From Pseudomonadota bacterium (GTDB taxonomy: Bacteria; Pseudomonadota; Alphaproteobacteria; Acetobacterales; Acetobacteraceae): DNA of 64,000 nt. The notes below the pieces were generated by a model, which saw only the letters and a list, made by a program, of their open reading frames with translations, did no database searches and was not told the origin of the DNA. Below, piece after piece: positions 18,222-26,136 of this stretch. Numbering within the stretch: position 1 is the stretch's first letter; each line of letters begins with the position of its first letter. The translations under genes were made by a program, and so were the position numbers. Location: positions 30,377 through 94,376 of the forward strand of contig JAJZVV010000014.1 of NCBI GenBank assembly GCA_021845595.1, written 5' to 3'.

Positions 18222-20645
18222 GGCGGGCGCCGCGCCAACCGCGACCAGGCCGGCGTTCACCGCCAAGCTGCCGAATGCGGCGGCGAGCCCGGTGACGATC
18301 CCGGCTTGGCTCGGTAGCGTGAAGGCGAACACCGCGCGGAGCCAGGGACTGACGAGAATCACCGCCAACGCGGCAGCCGCGGTCGCGAGCATGGCCAGCA
18401 TCAGGCCGCTGGGGCGGCCCGCCCCGCGGCCGCGGCTGGTCAGGACCAGACCGAGATTTCCCAGCACGAGCGCAATGAACGCCACGGCGCGGGCGGACTC
18501 GGCTCCCGTCGGCAGTGTCGTGAGGAAAGCCACAAGCGCCGCGGCGAGGACCACCGTGCCCTGGGCGGCGCCGAGCAGCAGCAGCCGCAGATCGAACAGG
18601 GGCGCGTCCGGCCGACGCGGTGGCCGTGTCATCGCGCCCCGCGCCTCCGGTTCGGTCTCGAAGCCGATGGCCGACATCGGGTCGATGATCATTTCCAGCA
18701 TCACCACGTGCAGCGGCCCGAGCACCATCGGCCAGCCGAACAGCACGGGGAGCAGCGCCAGCCCGATCGCCGGGACATGGACGGCGGTGACGTAGGTGAT
18801 CGCCTTGCGCAGATTGTCGGCGATGCGCCGCCCGATACGCATCCCGTCGACCAAGCTCTCGAAATCATCGTCGAGCAGCACCAACGAAGCCGCCTCGCGG
18901 GCCACGTCGGTGCCGCGCCGTCCCATCGCCACGCCGATATGCGCCGCCTTCAGCGCTGGCGCGTCGTTGACGCCGTCCCCGGTCATCGTCACGACCTCGC
19001 CATCGGCGATGAATGCCCTGACCAGCCGCAGCTTCTGATCCGGCGTGATGCGGGCGAAGACGCGCGTGCTCCGCACCCGCAGGGCGAGCGCGGCGTCGTC
19101 CAGGCCCGCGAGCTCCGGGCCGGTCAGGACCGAATCGTGGTCGATGCCCGCCTGGGCGGCGATCGCTTTCGCCGTGGCCGGATGGTCGCCGGTGATCATT
19201 GCGACCGCGATGCCCGCCTGCCGGCATGTCGCGACCGCCGCCGGTACCCCGGCGCGGAGCGGGTCAGCCAGCCCGACCAGACCGACGGTTTCGAACCTGA
19301 GCTCCTCCAGTGTTTCCGGCTCGTCGGCCGGGACGCGGGCGCGCGCCACCGCCAACACGCGCAGCCCGCGACTGGCAAGGGCCGCCACCTGGTCCCGCAG
19401 CGCCGCTTGCGCCGGCGGATCGAGACGGCAGAGCGTCGCAACCGCCTCGGGCGCGCCCTTGGCGGCCAAGATTGTCTCGGCCGCCCCACGCCAAAGCTGT
19501 GCCATCACCAGCCGCTCGGCCCGCAGCGGCCAGGTCCGGGCCAGGGCCAGCCCGGCAGCGGCCATGGGCGCCGCATCGTGCAGTGCGCGCTCCATGGGGT
19601 CTGCCGAATCCGGCGCCGACGCCAGTGCCGCCAGCCGCGTCAGCGCTGCCCGGTCCGGCCCCACGGCTTCGGCCAGGCGCATTCGGTTCTCGGTCAGCGT
19701 GCCCGTCTTGTCGGTGCAGAGCACCGTCGCTGCGCCGAGCGCCTCGATCGCCGCGACCCGGCGCGCCAGCACCCGCCGTGCGGACAGCCGCCGCGCGCCG
19801 AGGGCGAGGAACACGGTCAGCACGACCGGGAACTCCTCCGGCAGCGCCGCCATCGCGAGCGTCACGGCCGCCAGCAGTCCCTGCAGCCAGGCCCCGTGCC
19901 TCAGCCCATACATGACTGCGATCAGCCCCGCGGCGACGAGACCGAGCACCGCGAACTGCCGGGTCAGCCGCCGGGTCTGGGTCTGCAGCGGGGTGGGCGC
20001 GCTCTCGACGGTTCCGAGGGCGAGCCCGATCCGACCGATCGCCGTCGCCTGGCCGGTTGCGACCACCTCGGCGATGGCATGGCCGCGTACGAGCAGCGTG
20101 CCGGACCAGAGCCGCGCCGTGCCGTCGCCTCCCGGTTCCGCCGCGGCCGGCCCGTCCGCCCGCTTGGTGACGGGAACCGACTCGCCGGTCAGCAGCGATT
20201 CGTCGACGGCGACATCTTCGGCCATCGACACGAGGGCATCGGCCGGCACGCGCCCGCCCTCGGCAAGCACCAGCAGATCGCCGACGACGAGATCACGCGC
20301 GGCCAGGGATTGGCGTCGCCCGGAGCGGATCACCACCGCGTGCGGTGCCGCCAGGGCCCGCAAGGCCTGCAAAGCCCGTTCGCTGCGTGCTTCCTCGATC
20401 ACGACCAGAGCCACGTCCGCCACGGCGAACCCGCACAGGAACAGCGCCTCGGTCAGCTCGCCGAACAGCAGGTAGAGCAGCGCCGACGCGACCAATAGTT
20501 GCAGCATCGGCTCGCGCAGAGCCTCGCGGGCAATGCGCGCGAGGCCGCGCGGTGCTTCCTGTGGCAGCTCATTCGGCCCGGACGCCGCCAAGCGGCGGGC
20601 TGCCTCGTCTTCGGTCAGACCGGACGGGTCTGCGGCAAGGTCCAT
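18207..20645 (-). CDS. Cation-transporting P-type ATPase (Ca2+/P2-like)
   Basis: 812 residues, on the short side for the P2 group. N-terminal cation-ATPase domain, actuator TGES (153-156), the M4 ion-site motif PEEFP (269-273), phosphorylation site DKTGTLT with D312, and the hinge TGDGVNDAPALKAAHIGVAMG. At least eight hydrophobic segments fit the P2 topology. PEEFP in place of PEGLP is common in bacterial homologues with uncertain ion choice, so calcium is only the default guess. Single gene, converging on hpf. Confidence 0.9.
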   Translation of the reverse strand: MDLAADPSGLTEDEAARRLAASGPNELPQEAPRGLARIAREALREPMLQLLVASALLYLLFGELTEALFLCGFAVADVALVVIEEARSERALQALRALAAPHAVVIRSGRRQSLAARDLVVGDLLVLAEGGRVPADALVSMAEDVAVDESLLTGESVPVTKRADGPAAAEPGGDGTARLWSGTLLVRGHAIAEVVATGQATAIGRIGLALGTVESAPTPLQTQTRRLTRQFAVLGLVAAGLIAVMYGLRHGAWLQGLLAAVTLAMAALPEEFPVVLTVFLALGARRLSARRVLARRVAAIEALGAATVLCTDKTGTLTENRMRLAEAVGPDRAALTRLAALASAPDSADPMERALHDAAPMAAAGLALARTWPLRAERLVMAQLWRGAAETILAAKGAPEAVATLCRLDPPAQAALRDQVAALASRGLRVLAVARARVPADEPETLEELRFETVGLVGLADPLRAGVPAAVATCRQAGIAVAMITGDHPATAKAIAAQAGIDHDSVLTGPELAGLDDAALALRVRSTRVFARITPDQKLRLVRAFIADGEVVTMTGDGVNDAPALKAAHIGVAMGRRGTDVAREAASLVLLDDDFESLVDGMRIGRRIADNLRKAITYVTAVHVPAIGLALLPVLFGWPMVLGPLHVVMLEMIIDPMSAIGFETEPEARGAMTRPPRRPDAPLFDLRLLLLGAAQGTVVLAAALVAFLTTLPTGAESARAVAFIALVLGNLGLVLTSRGRGAGRPSGLMLAMLATAAAALAVILVSPWLRAVFAFTLPSQAGIVTGLAAAFGSLAVNAGLVAVGAAPASARR

Positions 20646-20656
20646 GGCTGAGATAT

Positions 20657-21028
20657 CTAGCGGTGCCGGCGCGCCAGCGTCAGCAGAAGCCGCAGCAGCC
20701 TCGCGTCGGCGGTCAGTTCCCGGCCTGCCAGATCCCGCAAGGCCGCGGCTTCGCGCTCCGCCGCCCCCGGCCGCAGCCGCGCAGCGATCGCCAACAGGAA
20801 CATGGCGACAATGACATCGACGGCGAGGACCATGAGCACGGCCCGCAGCGTGCCCAATACCGGTGCGAGCGCGAGGATGCCGGCGAGATGGGCGAGCGCG
20901 AGGCCAGCCACGACGAAGCCCGCGGCGATCAAGCCCAGTATGACGCGCAGCACCAACCGGCGCAGCGCCAGCCGCAGGCGCACGCCTTCGGCTGCCGCGG
21001 CCATTCGTGCGAGGCTGAAGCTGCGCAT
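20657..21028 (-). CDS. Small membrane protein (YqjE/phage-holin-like)
   Basis: 123 residues. Two hydrophobic segments (about 28-52 and 58-84) are followed by a basic, Leu/Arg-rich cytoplasmic tail. No specific motif, but size, topology and position downstream of a YqjD/ElaB-like gene resemble the YqjD-YqjE pair. No good ribosome site is seen before the chosen ATG; an internal ATG at 21004 is an alternative start. Function not known. Confidence 0.6.
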   Translation of the reverse strand: MRSFSLARMAAAAEGVRLRLALRRLVLRVILGLIAAGFVVAGLALAHLAGILALAPVLGTLRAVLMVLAVDVIVAMFLLAIAARLRPGAAEREAAALRDLAGRELTADARLLRLLLTLARRHR

Positions 21029-21150
21029 GATCGCGTGCTAACGATCTGCGGCCAAGGCCAGGTCGGGGGCGCCGGCCAGATCGGCCATTAAAGCCATGTC
21101 GGTGCGCAGTCGTGTGCCAACCATTTGAACGCGTTGAACGCGAACCTGCC

Positions 21151-21390
21151 CTAGCGGCGCAGTGCGCGCCCGAGCAGCACGCCCAGGCCGAGGGCGATCA
21201 TCAGGGCGGCGATCGGCCGGCTGCGCACGTGTTCGGCCAGCGCCTCTACCTCGGAGCGTGCCGTGGCCGCGGCCTGCTCGGCGAGTGCCGCGCCCCGCTC
21301 GCCGATCAGTTGCTCGACCTGGCGGCGCAGCTGTGCAATCTCCTCGCTCGCGTCCTTCTGACGCGCGCTCTCGCTGGCGGCGGTGCTCAT
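21151..21390 (-). CDS. YqjD/ElaB (DUF883)-like membrane-anchored protein
   Basis: 79 residues. An amphipathic, Gln/Glu/Ala-rich helical region (about 10-55) is followed by RSRPIAALMIALGLGVLLGRALRR, a single C-terminal membrane anchor with the GxxxGxxL-R ending typical of DUF883 proteins. Homologues tether ribosomes to the inner membrane in stationary phase; that role is inferred here. AAAGGAG lies eight bases before the ATG at 21390, fixing the start; the longer open frame upstream is antisense to the solute-binding protein. Confidence 0.82.
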   Translation of the reverse strand: MSTAASESARQKDASEEIAQLRRQVEQLIGERGAALAEQAAATARSEVEALAEHVRSRPIAALMIALGLGVLLGRALRR

Positions 21391-21489
21391 CAGGCGGTCT
21401 CCTTTCTCGCAGGGTTTCCGTCGGGGCGGGGACGTGCTGCACTGGCTGGCTTCCACGTTGCGTAATCGAATCGGACCTCCTCTTCCACA

Positions 21490-22578
21490 ATGCACACGAT
21501 CCAGCGTTTCCTCCCCCTGCGCAACTTCCGCCGCGAGACGGCGCGGGCGGCGGCGCGCGCAGGGCTGGCGGCGGTCATGCTGGCGACGTGCGCCGGCAAC
21601 GCCTTGCTGGCGCGAGACCTGGCGGTGGCGACGCGTGCGGGGCCATTTTCGGAGCCGCTGCAAGCGGTATTCCTGGAGCCTTTCACCGCCGCGACCGGGG
21701 TCGTGGTCGATGCCCTGAACACGCCGGGCGGCCTCGCCGCCATTGCGGCGGAGGCCGGGGCGGAGACGCGCTGGGACGTGGTTCTGGTCACCGCCGACGT
21801 CTTGCGCACGGGCTGCGAGCGCGGCCTGCTGCAGAAGCTCGACTGGAACGCGGTCGGCGGCAAGGATCGCTACCTGCCGATGGCGGTGAGCGAGTGCGGG
21901 CTCGGGGCGTTCCTGCAATCGACGGTGCTGAGCTGGGACCGCGGCAAGCTCCAGGGCACGCCGACCTGGGCGGATTTCTGGGACGTCGCCAAATATCCCG
22001 GCAAGCGGGGCCTGAAGGCCGGTGTCGTCGGCAACCTCGAGATCGCCCTGCTGGCCGATGGGCTCGCCCCCGGGGAGGTCTATGGCGCATTGCGGACCGA
22101 GGACGGGGTGCGCCGCGCGTTCCGCAAGCTCGACCAGCTCCGGCCCTATCTCGTCTGGTGGCAGGACGACGCGCAGTCGGTCGAACTGCTGGGCTCGGGC
22201 GAGGTGCTGATGACGAGCGCGCCGAACGAGCAGGTGGTCGCCGCCGACCGTGACGAGCGGCGCAGCTTCGCCGTGCAATGGGCCGGCAGCCTGTTCGTCG
22301 TGGACAGCTGGGCGATCGTCGCCGGCAGCCCGAACCTCGCCGAAGCCAACCGATTTCTGGCCTTCTGCGGCGACCCCGCCCGCCAGGGGCAGCTCGCCGC
22401 GCAGACCGGCTATGGCGGCACGGCGAAAGGTGCCAACGACAAGATGCCCCCGGCCGAGCAGGCGCTCTCGCCGAGCCTGCCGGCTAATCTGCGTGATGCC
22501 CTGGCGCTCGATCCCGGCTTCTGGCGCGATAATCTGGCCAAGCTCGAACCGCGCTTCGAGGCATGGCTGAAGAAGTGA
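21490..22578 (+). CDS. Extracellular solute-binding protein (PotD/spermidine-putrescine type), orphan
   Basis: 362 residues of the type 1 periplasmic-binding fold (SBP_bac family). A basic N-terminus with a hydrophobic stretch (about 19-42) ending LLA gives a signal peptide. Segments DVVLVTADVLRTGC, PTWADFWDVAKYPGKRGL and NEQVVAADRDERR follow the pattern of polyamine/thiamine/iron binding proteins. No permease or ATPase of this transporter class follows; the next genes belong to an Mce-type lipid transporter. It therefore serves a transporter elsewhere or has been separated from it. Ligand unknown. Confidence 0.82.
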   Translation: MHTIQRFLPLRNFRRETARAAARAGLAAVMLATCAGNALLARDLAVATRAGPFSEPLQAVFLEPFTAATGVVVDALNTPGGLAAIAAEAGAETRWDVVLVTADVLRTGCERGLLQKLDWNAVGGKDRYLPMAVSECGLGAFLQSTVLSWDRGKLQGTPTWADFWDVAKYPGKRGLKAGVVGNLEIALLADGLAPGEVYGALRTEDGVRRAFRKLDQLRPYLVWWQDDAQSVELLGSGEVLMTSAPNEQVVAADRDERRSFAVQWAGSLFVVDSWAIVAGSPNLAEANRFLAFCGDPARQGQLAAQTGYGGTAKGANDKMPPAEQALSPSLPANLRDALALDPGFWRDNLAKLEPRFEAWLKK

Positions 22579-22619
22579 CCGCGCCCGACGGCGCCCGCCC
22601 CGGGCCCGGCTGAGCCGCC

Positions 22620-23714
22620 ATGCCGACGGCGCGGCTGGCCGTGGCGGCAGATGCGGGCACGATCGTGATGGCCTTCTCCGGCCGGCTCGATGCGGTGGGG
22701 GCCGGGGCGATCTGGCGCGCTGCGCTCACGGCCGCCGGCCGTGCGCGCGGCCGGCCGCTGCGTTTCGATCTCGGCGCGGTGAGCCTGTGCGACACCGCCG
22801 GGGCGACGCTGCTGCTCGCCGCCGAGGCCGCGCACGGCGGGACAGTGGACTTCGACGGTCTCTCCGAGCCGGCGGCTGCACTGCTCCTGCGGCTGCGCCC
22901 GCTTGCGCCCGGCGCGGCGCTGCCGGCCGTGCGCCCACCACCCGGGCGGTGGCAGGGGCGCCTCGTCGCCGATGCGGTCGACGCTGTGGCATTCCTCGGC
23001 GAAGCGGCGCTGGCCGTGGTGGCGCTGCCGCGGCGGGCGCGGATGCTGCGGCCGCGCGACCTGCTGCGCCTGGCCGACGCTGCCGGTGTGGGCGCGCTGC
23101 CGCTGGCCCTGCTGCTCGGCTTCCTGCTCGGGCTGATCCTCGCCTTCCAGTCGGTGATCCCGTTGCGCCGCTTTGGCGCCGACATTTTCGTCGCCGACCT
23201 GGTCTCGATTTCCGTGCTGCGCGAACTCGGCGCGTTGCTCGCCGCGGTGATCGTCGCCGGCCGCACCGGATCCGCCTACGCGGCCGAGATCGGCACGATG
23301 AAGGTCAATCAGGAGCTGGATGCGCTCGTCACCATGGGCCTCGACGCGATGACCTTCCTGGTGCTGCCGCGGGTGATCGCGGTTGTACTGGTGATGCCGG
23401 CGCTGACGCTGGCGCTCGATCTCGCCGCACTCGCCGGGATGACGGCGGCGATGCGGGCCTTCGGGTTTCCGCTGGCCGCGGTGCTGCACGAGGTGGCGCA
23501 GTACGCGACTCTGAACGATGCGCTCGACGGTCTCGGCAAGGCCCTGGTGTTTGCCGCCGCCAATGCCGCCATCGGCTGCGCTGCCGGGCTCGCCGCCGGC
23601 AACGGTCCGCGCGCGGTCGGCGAGGCGGCGACGCGGGCGGTGGTCGGGGGCATCGTCGCCACCATCATGCTCGACGGGCTGTTCGCGGTCCTCCTCTACC
23701 GGTTGCGCTCATGA
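22620..23714 (+). CDS. mlaE: Mce/Mla-type ABC permease with N-terminal STAS domain (MlaB-MlaE fusion)
   Basis: 364 residues. Residues about 1-95 form a STAS domain (RLDAVGAGAIW, FDLGAVSLCDTAGATLLL), the role played by separate MlaB in E. coli. From about 130 the MlaE permease follows, with five or six membrane segments and the signature VLRELGALLAAVIVAGRTGSAYAAEIGTMK near 205 (only partly quoted elsewhere). It moves phospholipids or other lipids between inner membrane and periplasmic MCE protein. Overlaps the ATPase gene by four bases. Confidence 0.9.
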   Translation: MPTARLAVAADAGTIVMAFSGRLDAVGAGAIWRAALTAAGRARGRPLRFDLGAVSLCDTAGATLLLAAEAAHGGTVDFDGLSEPAAALLLRLRPLAPGAALPAVRPPPGRWQGRLVADAVDAVAFLGEAALAVVALPRRARMLRPRDLLRLADAAGVGALPLALLLGFLLGLILAFQSVIPLRRFGADIFVADLVSISVLRELGALLAAVIVAGRTGSAYAAEIGTMKVNQELDALVTMGLDAMTFLVLPRVIAVVLVMPALTLALDLAALAGMTAAMRAFGFPLAAVLHEVAQYATLNDALDGLGKALVFAAANAAIGCAAGLAAGNGPRAVGEAATRAVVGGIVATIMLDGLFAVLLYRLRS

Positions 23715-24460
23715 GCGGCGCGGGCGAAGAGATCGTCGTCGAGGTCTCGGGGGTGGCGCAGCGCTTCGACGGGCGGAGCATTTTCGAGAATGTCTCGCTC
23801 ACCGTCCGGCGCGGCGAAGTGTTCGCCATCCTGGGCGGATCGGGCTGCGGCAAGTCGACGCTGCTGCGCCAGATCGTCGGCCTGCAGGTGCCCAGCGCCG
23901 GGGCCATCACCGTGCTCGGGCGCGCCATGCCGCGCGAGCGCGGCTTGGTGCGTTCGGCGATCGGCGTCATGTTCCAGTCCGGCGCGCTGTTCGGCTCGAT
24001 GACGCTGCTGGAGAACGTGATGCTGCCGCTGGAGATGCACACCGATCTTCCGCCCGACGCCCGGGCCGCGGTGGCGGGGGTCAAGCTCGGCCTGGTCGGG
24101 CTGCGGGACGCGGCCAGGCGGCTGCCGGCGGAGATTTCGGGCGGCATGGCCAAGCGGGCCGCTATCGCCCGCGCGCTGGCGCTCGATCCGCCGCTGCTGT
24201 TCCTCGATGAGCCCTCGGCCGGGCTCGATCCGATCACGTCCGCCGGGCTCGACCGGCTTGTTCTGGACCTGCGGCGCGATCTCGGCACCACCTTCGTGGT
24301 GGTCACGCACGAGCTTCAATCGATTCTCGCGATCGCCGATCGTTGCGTCATGCTCGACGCCGCCGCTCGTGGCGTCATCGCCACCGGCGATCCGCGCCGT
24401 CTGCGCGACGACAGCACCGAGCCCACGGTGCGTGCGTTTTTCCAGCGGCAGGCGCTATGA
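23711..24460 (+). CDS. mlaF: Mce/Mla-type ABC transporter ATPase
   Basis: 249 residues. Walker A GGSGCGKST, Q-loop MFQSGALFGSM, signature EISGGMAKRAAIARAL and Walker B LLFLDEPSAGLDP. The MFQSGALFGSM Q-loop and the SGGMAKR signature are diagnostic of MlaF-type ATPases. ATGA overlaps with both the permease upstream and the MCE gene downstream, so the four transporter genes form one translationally coupled operon. Confidence 0.93.
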   Translation: MSGAGEEIVVEVSGVAQRFDGRSIFENVSLTVRRGEVFAILGGSGCGKSTLLRQIVGLQVPSAGAITVLGRAMPRERGLVRSAIGVMFQSGALFGSMTLLENVMLPLEMHTDLPPDARAAVAGVKLGLVGLRDAARRLPAEISGGMAKRAAIARALALDPPLLFLDEPSAGLDPITSAGLDRLVLDLRRDLGTTFVVVTHELQSILAIADRCVMLDAAARGVIATGDPRRLRDDSTEPTVRAFFQRQAL

Positions 24461-25491
24461 GCGGCGCCGGGGTCGAGACCGGGCGGGGCAGTTTCCTGCG
24501 CGTGGGCCTCTTGCTTCTCGGCGCCGTTGCGGCGCTGATCGGTCTGGTGCTGTTTTTCGGCGGCAACCGCTTCGCGCCGCACGTCATCGCCGAGACCTAT
24601 TTCTCCGAATCCGTCCAGGGTCTGGAGGTCGGCGCTCAGGTGCGGTTTCGCGGCGTTTCGATCGGCCGGGTCAGCGCCATCCTGCTCGCACGCTCGGCCT
24701 ATGCCACGCAGAGCCCGTTCGACCTCCGCCTCTCCAGCTCCCGGCTGGTGATGGTACGCTACCGGCTGGATCCGGAACAGATCGGAGGCATCTCGGCGAA
24801 CATGCCCAACGCAGTGCCGCTCGGCCTGCGGGCCAAGCTGGCCTCGCAGGGACTGACCGGGCTGACTTATCTGGAACTCGACTTCGTCGATCCGGCGCAG
24901 AACCCGCCGATGTCGGTGCCGTGGCGGCCGCGCGATCTCTACATCCCCTCGGTGCCGAGCACGATCGCGCAGGTCCAGGACGCGGCGCAGCGCTTTCTCG
25001 CCCGGCTCGACCAGATCGACCTCGTCGCCATCGCCGCCGCGCTCCAGGCCTTGCTCGGCGAGCTTCGGGACCAGTTCCACTCCGGCGACGCCGAACAGGC
25101 GCTGGCGCAGACGACGGCAACGCTTCGCACCGTGCAGATCGCGATCGCCGCCGCCGACCTGCCGGGGCTGGCGGCCGAACTCCGCGCCTCCTCCAGCGCC
25201 GTCCGGGATCTCGCCCAGGGCCAGCAGACCCGGGCATTGCTGGCCGCGACGGCGTCGGCGGCGAATCGCCTGGCGGCGACCGCGGACCGGCTGCCGCCGC
25301 TGGTCGCGGCGCTGACCCGCACCGCGCAACGGACGGACGCCACGGCGGCCGACGTGCAACAGTCACTGGCGCCGACGCTGCGTGACATCCGCGCCGCCGC
25401 GGCCAATCTGCGCGATACGTCCGAGGCGCTGCGGCGCGATCCCGCACAGATCCTGTTCGGCGCGCCGCCGCCGGCAAGGCCGGCGCGATGA
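24457..25491 (+). CDS. mlaD: MCE domain periplasmic lipid-binding protein (MlaD/PqiB-like)
   Basis: 344 residues. One N-terminal transmembrane helix (about 15-38), then an MCE domain (about 44-150) with the signature VQGLEVGAQVRFRGVSIGRV, then a long Ala/Gln/Leu-rich helical C-terminus (170-335) that ends in a Pro-rich tail. E. coli MlaD (183 aa) lacks this helical region; proteins with such tails form extended channels or contact an outer-membrane partner. Together with the lipoprotein downstream this looks more like a PqiABC/Mce system than the strict Mla pathway. Confidence 0.88.
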   Translation: MSGAGVETGRGSFLRVGLLLLGAVAALIGLVLFFGGNRFAPHVIAETYFSESVQGLEVGAQVRFRGVSIGRVSAILLARSAYATQSPFDLRLSSSRLVMVRYRLDPEQIGGISANMPNAVPLGLRAKLASQGLTGLTYLELDFVDPAQNPPMSVPWRPRDLYIPSVPSTIAQVQDAAQRFLARLDQIDLVAIAAALQALLGELRDQFHSGDAEQALAQTTATLRTVQIAIAAADLPGLAAELRASSSAVRDLAQGQQTRALLAATASAANRLAATADRLPPLVAALTRTAQRTDATAADVQQSLAPTLRDIRAAAANLRDTSEALRRDPAQILFGAPPPARPAR

Positions 25492-26111
25492 GGCGCCGGA
25501 CCTGGCTCGCCCTGCCGTTCGCGCTTTCCGGCTGCGGCGGACTGCTCTCCGAACGCGCCTATGTGCCGACGCGCGAATGGCCGCTGCTGGTCGCCCGGCC
25601 GAGTGTTTCGCCGCCGCCGCCCGGCGCGCCGGTGCTGGCGGTACGCAGCCTGCGCGCGGCGCCGGGGCTGGAAGTGCGCGGCCTGCCGACACTCGAACGC
25701 GACGGCAGCCTGACCCGCGCGGCCTATGAGGAATGGCTGGTGCCGCCGGGCGAAGGGGTGGAGGACGCGCTGCGGCGCTGGCTCGCCGCCAGCGGTCTCT
25801 ATTCGGCGGTGCTCGCGCCGGGCAGCCGGGTCATCGCCGATCAGATCCTGGAAGGCGAACTCACCGCGCTCTGGATCGACGAGCGCGATGGGCTCGCTCA
25901 TGCGGGGATCGGCCTCGTCGTGCTGGCCGGGGGCGAACAGCAGCGCCTCGTGCTGCAGCAGACCCTCGCCGCGACGGCGCCCGCTTCCGGAACCGACGCC
26001 GCGGACGCGGTCGCGGCGCTGCGCCAAGCCCTGGCGCGGCTGTTCGCGGACATCGAAGCCGCGCTGAGGCGCGCTGGGCCGAAGGGGCTCGCCGCCCCTC
26101 CGAGGACGTGA
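25488..26111 (+). CDS. ABC transporter auxiliary lipoprotein (PqiC-like)
   Basis: 207 residues. The signal peptide ends in the lipobox LSGC (cysteine 16), so it should be lipidated, probably in the outer membrane. The body fits the ABC_trans_aux/PqiC domain (VLAVRSLRAAPGLEVRGLP; ADQILEGELTALWID). In PqiABC and LetAB-type systems such proteins sit at the outer membrane and contact the MCE tunnel. Last gene of the transporter operon, ATGA overlap with the MCE gene. Confidence 0.83.
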   Translation: MRRRTWLALPFALSGCGGLLSERAYVPTREWPLLVARPSVSPPPPGAPVLAVRSLRAAPGLEVRGLPTLERDGSLTRAAYEEWLVPPGEGVEDALRRWLAASGLYSAVLAPGSRVIADQILEGELTALWIDERDGLAHAGIGLVVLAGGEQQRLVLQQTLAATAPASGTDAADAVAALRQALARLFADIEAALRRAGPKGLAAPPRT

Positions 26112-26136
26112 GGGGCCAGCGCGCGTTTCCCCCGGA

